In this document: positions 13,179-14,974 of the stretch, in pieces
Position numbering within the stretch: the first letter of the stretch is position 1
Layout: the number at the start of each line of letters is the position of its first letter
Source: an uncultured Bacteroides sp.
GTDB lineage: Bacteria; Bacteroidota; Bacteroidia; Bacteroidales; Bacteroidaceae
Assembly (NCBI GenBank): GCA_900551445.1
Contig: URWA01000043.1
Span: 1-14,974 of the forward strand
Reading direction: 5' to 3'
Length of the DNA stretch: 14,974 bases
Notes under the pieces: model-generated
The model's input: the letters and a program-made list of their open reading frames with translations, nothing else
What the model was told of the DNA's origin: nothing
The model's database searches: none
Position numbers and translations under genes: made by a program

Positions 13179-14867
13179 ATGGCAGACGACAAGAAAATTA
13201 TCTTTTCAATGGTGGGAGTGAGCAAGTCATTCCAGAACAACAAGCAGGTATTGAAAGACATCTACCTATCCTTTTTTTATGGCGCGAAAATCGGAATCAT
13301 CGGTCTGAACGGTTCCGGTAAGTCTACGTTGATGAAAATCATTGCCGGACTCGACAAGAACTATCAGGGCGAGGTGGTGTTCTCGCCGGGATACAGTGTC
13401 GGCTATCTGGCACAGGAACCCCAGCTCGACGACACGAAGACCGTGAAGGAAGTCGTGATGGAAGGGGTGCAGCAGGTGGTAGACACGCTGGCCGAATACG
13501 AAGAAATCAACCAGAAGTTCGGTTTGCCGGAGTATTACGAAGATCCGGAAAAGATGGACGCCCTCTTTGCGCGTCAGGCCGAACTGCAGGATATCATTGA
13601 TGCCACCGATGCGTGGAACCTCGACAGCAAGCTGGAGCGGGCGATGGATGCCCTGCGCTGTCCGCCGGAAGACCAGCTGGTGAAAAATCTCTCCGGAGGT
13701 GAACGCCGCCGGGTGGCCCTGTGCCGTCTGCTGTTGCAGAAGCCTGACATCCTGTTGCTCGACGAGCCGACCAACCACCTGGATGCGGAAAGCATCGACT
13801 GGCTGGAACAGCACCTGCAGCAGTACGAGGGAACGGTGATTGCGGTGACACACGACCGTTACTTCCTGGACCACGTGGCCGGATGGATTCTGGAGCTCGA
13901 CCGTGGCGAAGGTATTCCTTGGAAGGGAAACTATTCCAGCTGGCTGGAGCAGAAGACCAAGCGCATGGAGATGGAAGAAAAGACGGCCAGCAAGCGCCGC
14001 AAGACTTTGGAACGCGAGCTGGAATGGGTGCGCATGGCTCCCAAGGCCCGTCAGGCCAAGGGAAAGGCCCGTCTGAATTCGTACGACAAACTCTTGAACG
14101 AGGACGTGAAGGAGAAGGAAGAGAAACTGGAAATCTTCATCCCGAACGGTCCGCGTCTGGGCAACAAGGTCATCGAGGCCAAGCACGTGGCCAAGGCGTA
14201 TGGCGACAAGCTGCTCTTTGACGACCTGAACTTCATGTTGCCGCCCAACGGCATTGTGGGAGTGATTGGTCCGAACGGTGCCGGAAAGACCACGCTGTTC
14301 CGCCTGATTATGGGACTGGAAACGGTGGACAAGGGTGAGTTTGAAGTAGGGGATACGGTCAAGATTGCCTATGTAGACCAGCAGCACAAGGACATTGACC
14401 CGAACAAGAGCGTATATCAGGTCATCAGTGGTGGTAACGACCTGATTCGTATGGGTAACCGCGACGTGAACGCCCGTGCCTACCTGAGCCGCTTCAATTT
14501 CTCTGGTTCCGACCAGGAAAAACTCTGCGGCATGCTTTCGGGTGGTGAACGCAACCGTCTGCACCTGGCCATGGCCCTGAAGGAAGAAGGCAACGTGCTG
14601 TTGCTCGACGAGCCGACCAACGACATCGACGTGAACACGCTCCGGGCGCTGGAAGAAGGTCTGGAAGACTTCGCCGGCTGTGCCGTAGTCATCAGCCACG
14701 ACCGCTGGTTCCTCGACCGTATCTGTACGCACATCCTCGCATTCGAGGGAGACAGTCAGGTGTTCTACTTCGAAGGTTCCTACACGGAATACGAGGAAAA
14801 CAAGATGAAGCGCATGGGCAATGTAGAGCCGAAACGCGTGCGCTACCGCAAACTGATGGAAGACTGA
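13179..14867 (+). CDS. ettA: Energy-dependent translational throttle protein EttA (ABC-F)
   Basis: A soluble ABC-F ATPase that binds the ribosomal E site and gates the first steps of elongation according to the ATP/ADP ratio. Length is 562 residues, typical for EttA. It has two ABC cassettes and no membrane segments. In cassette 1, Walker A GLNGSGKST is at 42-50, the signature LSGGE at 171-175 and Walker B ILLLDE at 191-196, with catalytic Glu196. The EttA arm insertion lies at about 95-140. The charged inter-cassette linker lies at about 245-325 (KTKRMEMEEKTASKRRKTLE onward). In cassette 2, Walker A GPNGAGKTT is at 364-372, LSGGE at 453-457 and VLLLDE at 473-478, with Glu478. The C-terminus (KRVRYRKLMED) matches the EttA type rather than Uup, which has a longer coiled-coil tail. 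It lies 19 bases after the MFS gene and is probably co-transcribed with it. Confidence 0.95.
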   Translation: MADDKKIIFSMVGVSKSFQNNKQVLKDIYLSFFYGAKIGIIGLNGSGKSTLMKIIAGLDKNYQGEVVFSPGYSVGYLAQEPQLDDTKTVKEVVMEGVQQVVDTLAEYEEINQKFGLPEYYEDPEKMDALFARQAELQDIIDATDAWNLDSKLERAMDALRCPPEDQLVKNLSGGERRRVALCRLLLQKPDILLLDEPTNHLDAESIDWLEQHLQQYEGTVIAVTHDRYFLDHVAGWILELDRGEGIPWKGNYSSWLEQKTKRMEMEEKTASKRRKTLERELEWVRMAPKARQAKGKARLNSYDKLLNEDVKEKEEKLEIFIPNGPRLGNKVIEAKHVAKAYGDKLLFDDLNFMLPPNGIVGVIGPNGAGKTTLFRLIMGLETVDKGEFEVGDTVKIAYVDQQHKDIDPNKSVYQVISGGNDLIRMGNRDVNARAYLSRFNFSGSDQEKLCGMLSGGERNRLHLAMALKEEGNVLLLDEPTNDIDVNTLRALEEGLEDFAGCAVVISHDRWFLDRICTHILAFEGDSQVFYFEGSYTEYEENKMKRMGNVEPKRVRYRKLMED

Positions 14868-14891
14868 TTTTCAGTTGCTTACATAAAGCAT

Positions 14892-14942
14892 AAAAAACGC
14901 TTCGACGTTCGGGATGAAAGTACAACCGTCCGCGATAGCGTT
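14892..14942 (-). terminator. Possible minus-strand terminator for a gene beyond the window
   Basis: On the minus strand AACGCTATCG (complement of 14933-14942) pairs with CGAAGCGTT (complement of 14896-14904), with one bulge and a loop of about 28 bases. A T-run follows (complement of 14892-14897). It would end a convergent gene to the right. On the plus strand it lacks a T-run, so it is a weak terminator for ettA. Confidence 0.4.
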
Positions 14943-14974
14943 CACCACATAAAAAGATAGCCGTCCAGATTTTT

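Noticed and set aside
12062..13261. A 399-codon minus-strand open frame opposite the MFS gene
   Set aside because: The His/Gln-rich composition and lack of any domain mark it as the antisense of hydrophobic codons in the transporter.
13266..14732. A 488-codon minus-strand open frame opposite ettA
   Set aside because: The long frame without stops is explained by codon bias in ettA, which has all ABC-F motifs; the antisense product resembles nothing known.

Overview
The window looks like a chromosomal core segment of a gut Bacteroidales bacterium, most likely Bacteroidaceae (Bacteroides or Phocaeicola). Three things point there: several genes are preceded by the Bacteroidetes -7 element TAnnTTTG rather than an E. 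coli -10 box; the primary sigma factor is the short 286-residue form without region 1.1; and the lipoproteins and overall gene set fit. This placement is inference from sequence features, not a database match. I see no insertion sequence, phage, CRISPR array or obvious foreign island.

Layout from left to right. The window opens inside a tRNA-Gly(GCC) with its own terminator. A 70-codon unknown gene and ribE (riboflavin synthase) follow, ending at a hairpin shared with a convergent YihY/BrkB-type membrane protein gene on the minus strand. Just upstream of that gene, on the same strand, is rnpB, the RNase P RNA, with a clear promoter, conserved cores and a 15-bp closing helix. An intergenic stretch of about 285 bases then leads to an HtrA/DegQ periplasmic protease and rpoD, each followed by a strong hairpin. 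Next comes a translationally coupled pair: a small exported protein of unknown function and a lipoprotein protease of the clostripain (C11) family. An NRAMP metal transporter gene converges on a minus-strand MATE exporter gene with only 7 bases between the stop codons.

Divergent from the MATE gene is a HAD phosphatase/phosphomutase-like gene, then panB (pantothenate synthesis) with its own promoter. A long wobble-rich hairpin separates panB from a closely spaced pair, an MFS transporter and the ABC-F ribosome factor ettA. The window ends in a short stretch with a possible minus-strand terminator for a gene outside it.

The genes are mostly housekeeping: vitamin synthesis (ribE, panB), RNA processing (rnpB), transcription (rpoD), translation control (ettA), envelope protein quality control (htrA) and transport. 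The least described part is the small exported protein coupled to the C11 lipoprotein protease, which is the best candidate here for a new functional unit. The leader of htrA and the hairpin after panB are the non-coding regions most worth a second look. No dramatic new system is evident.
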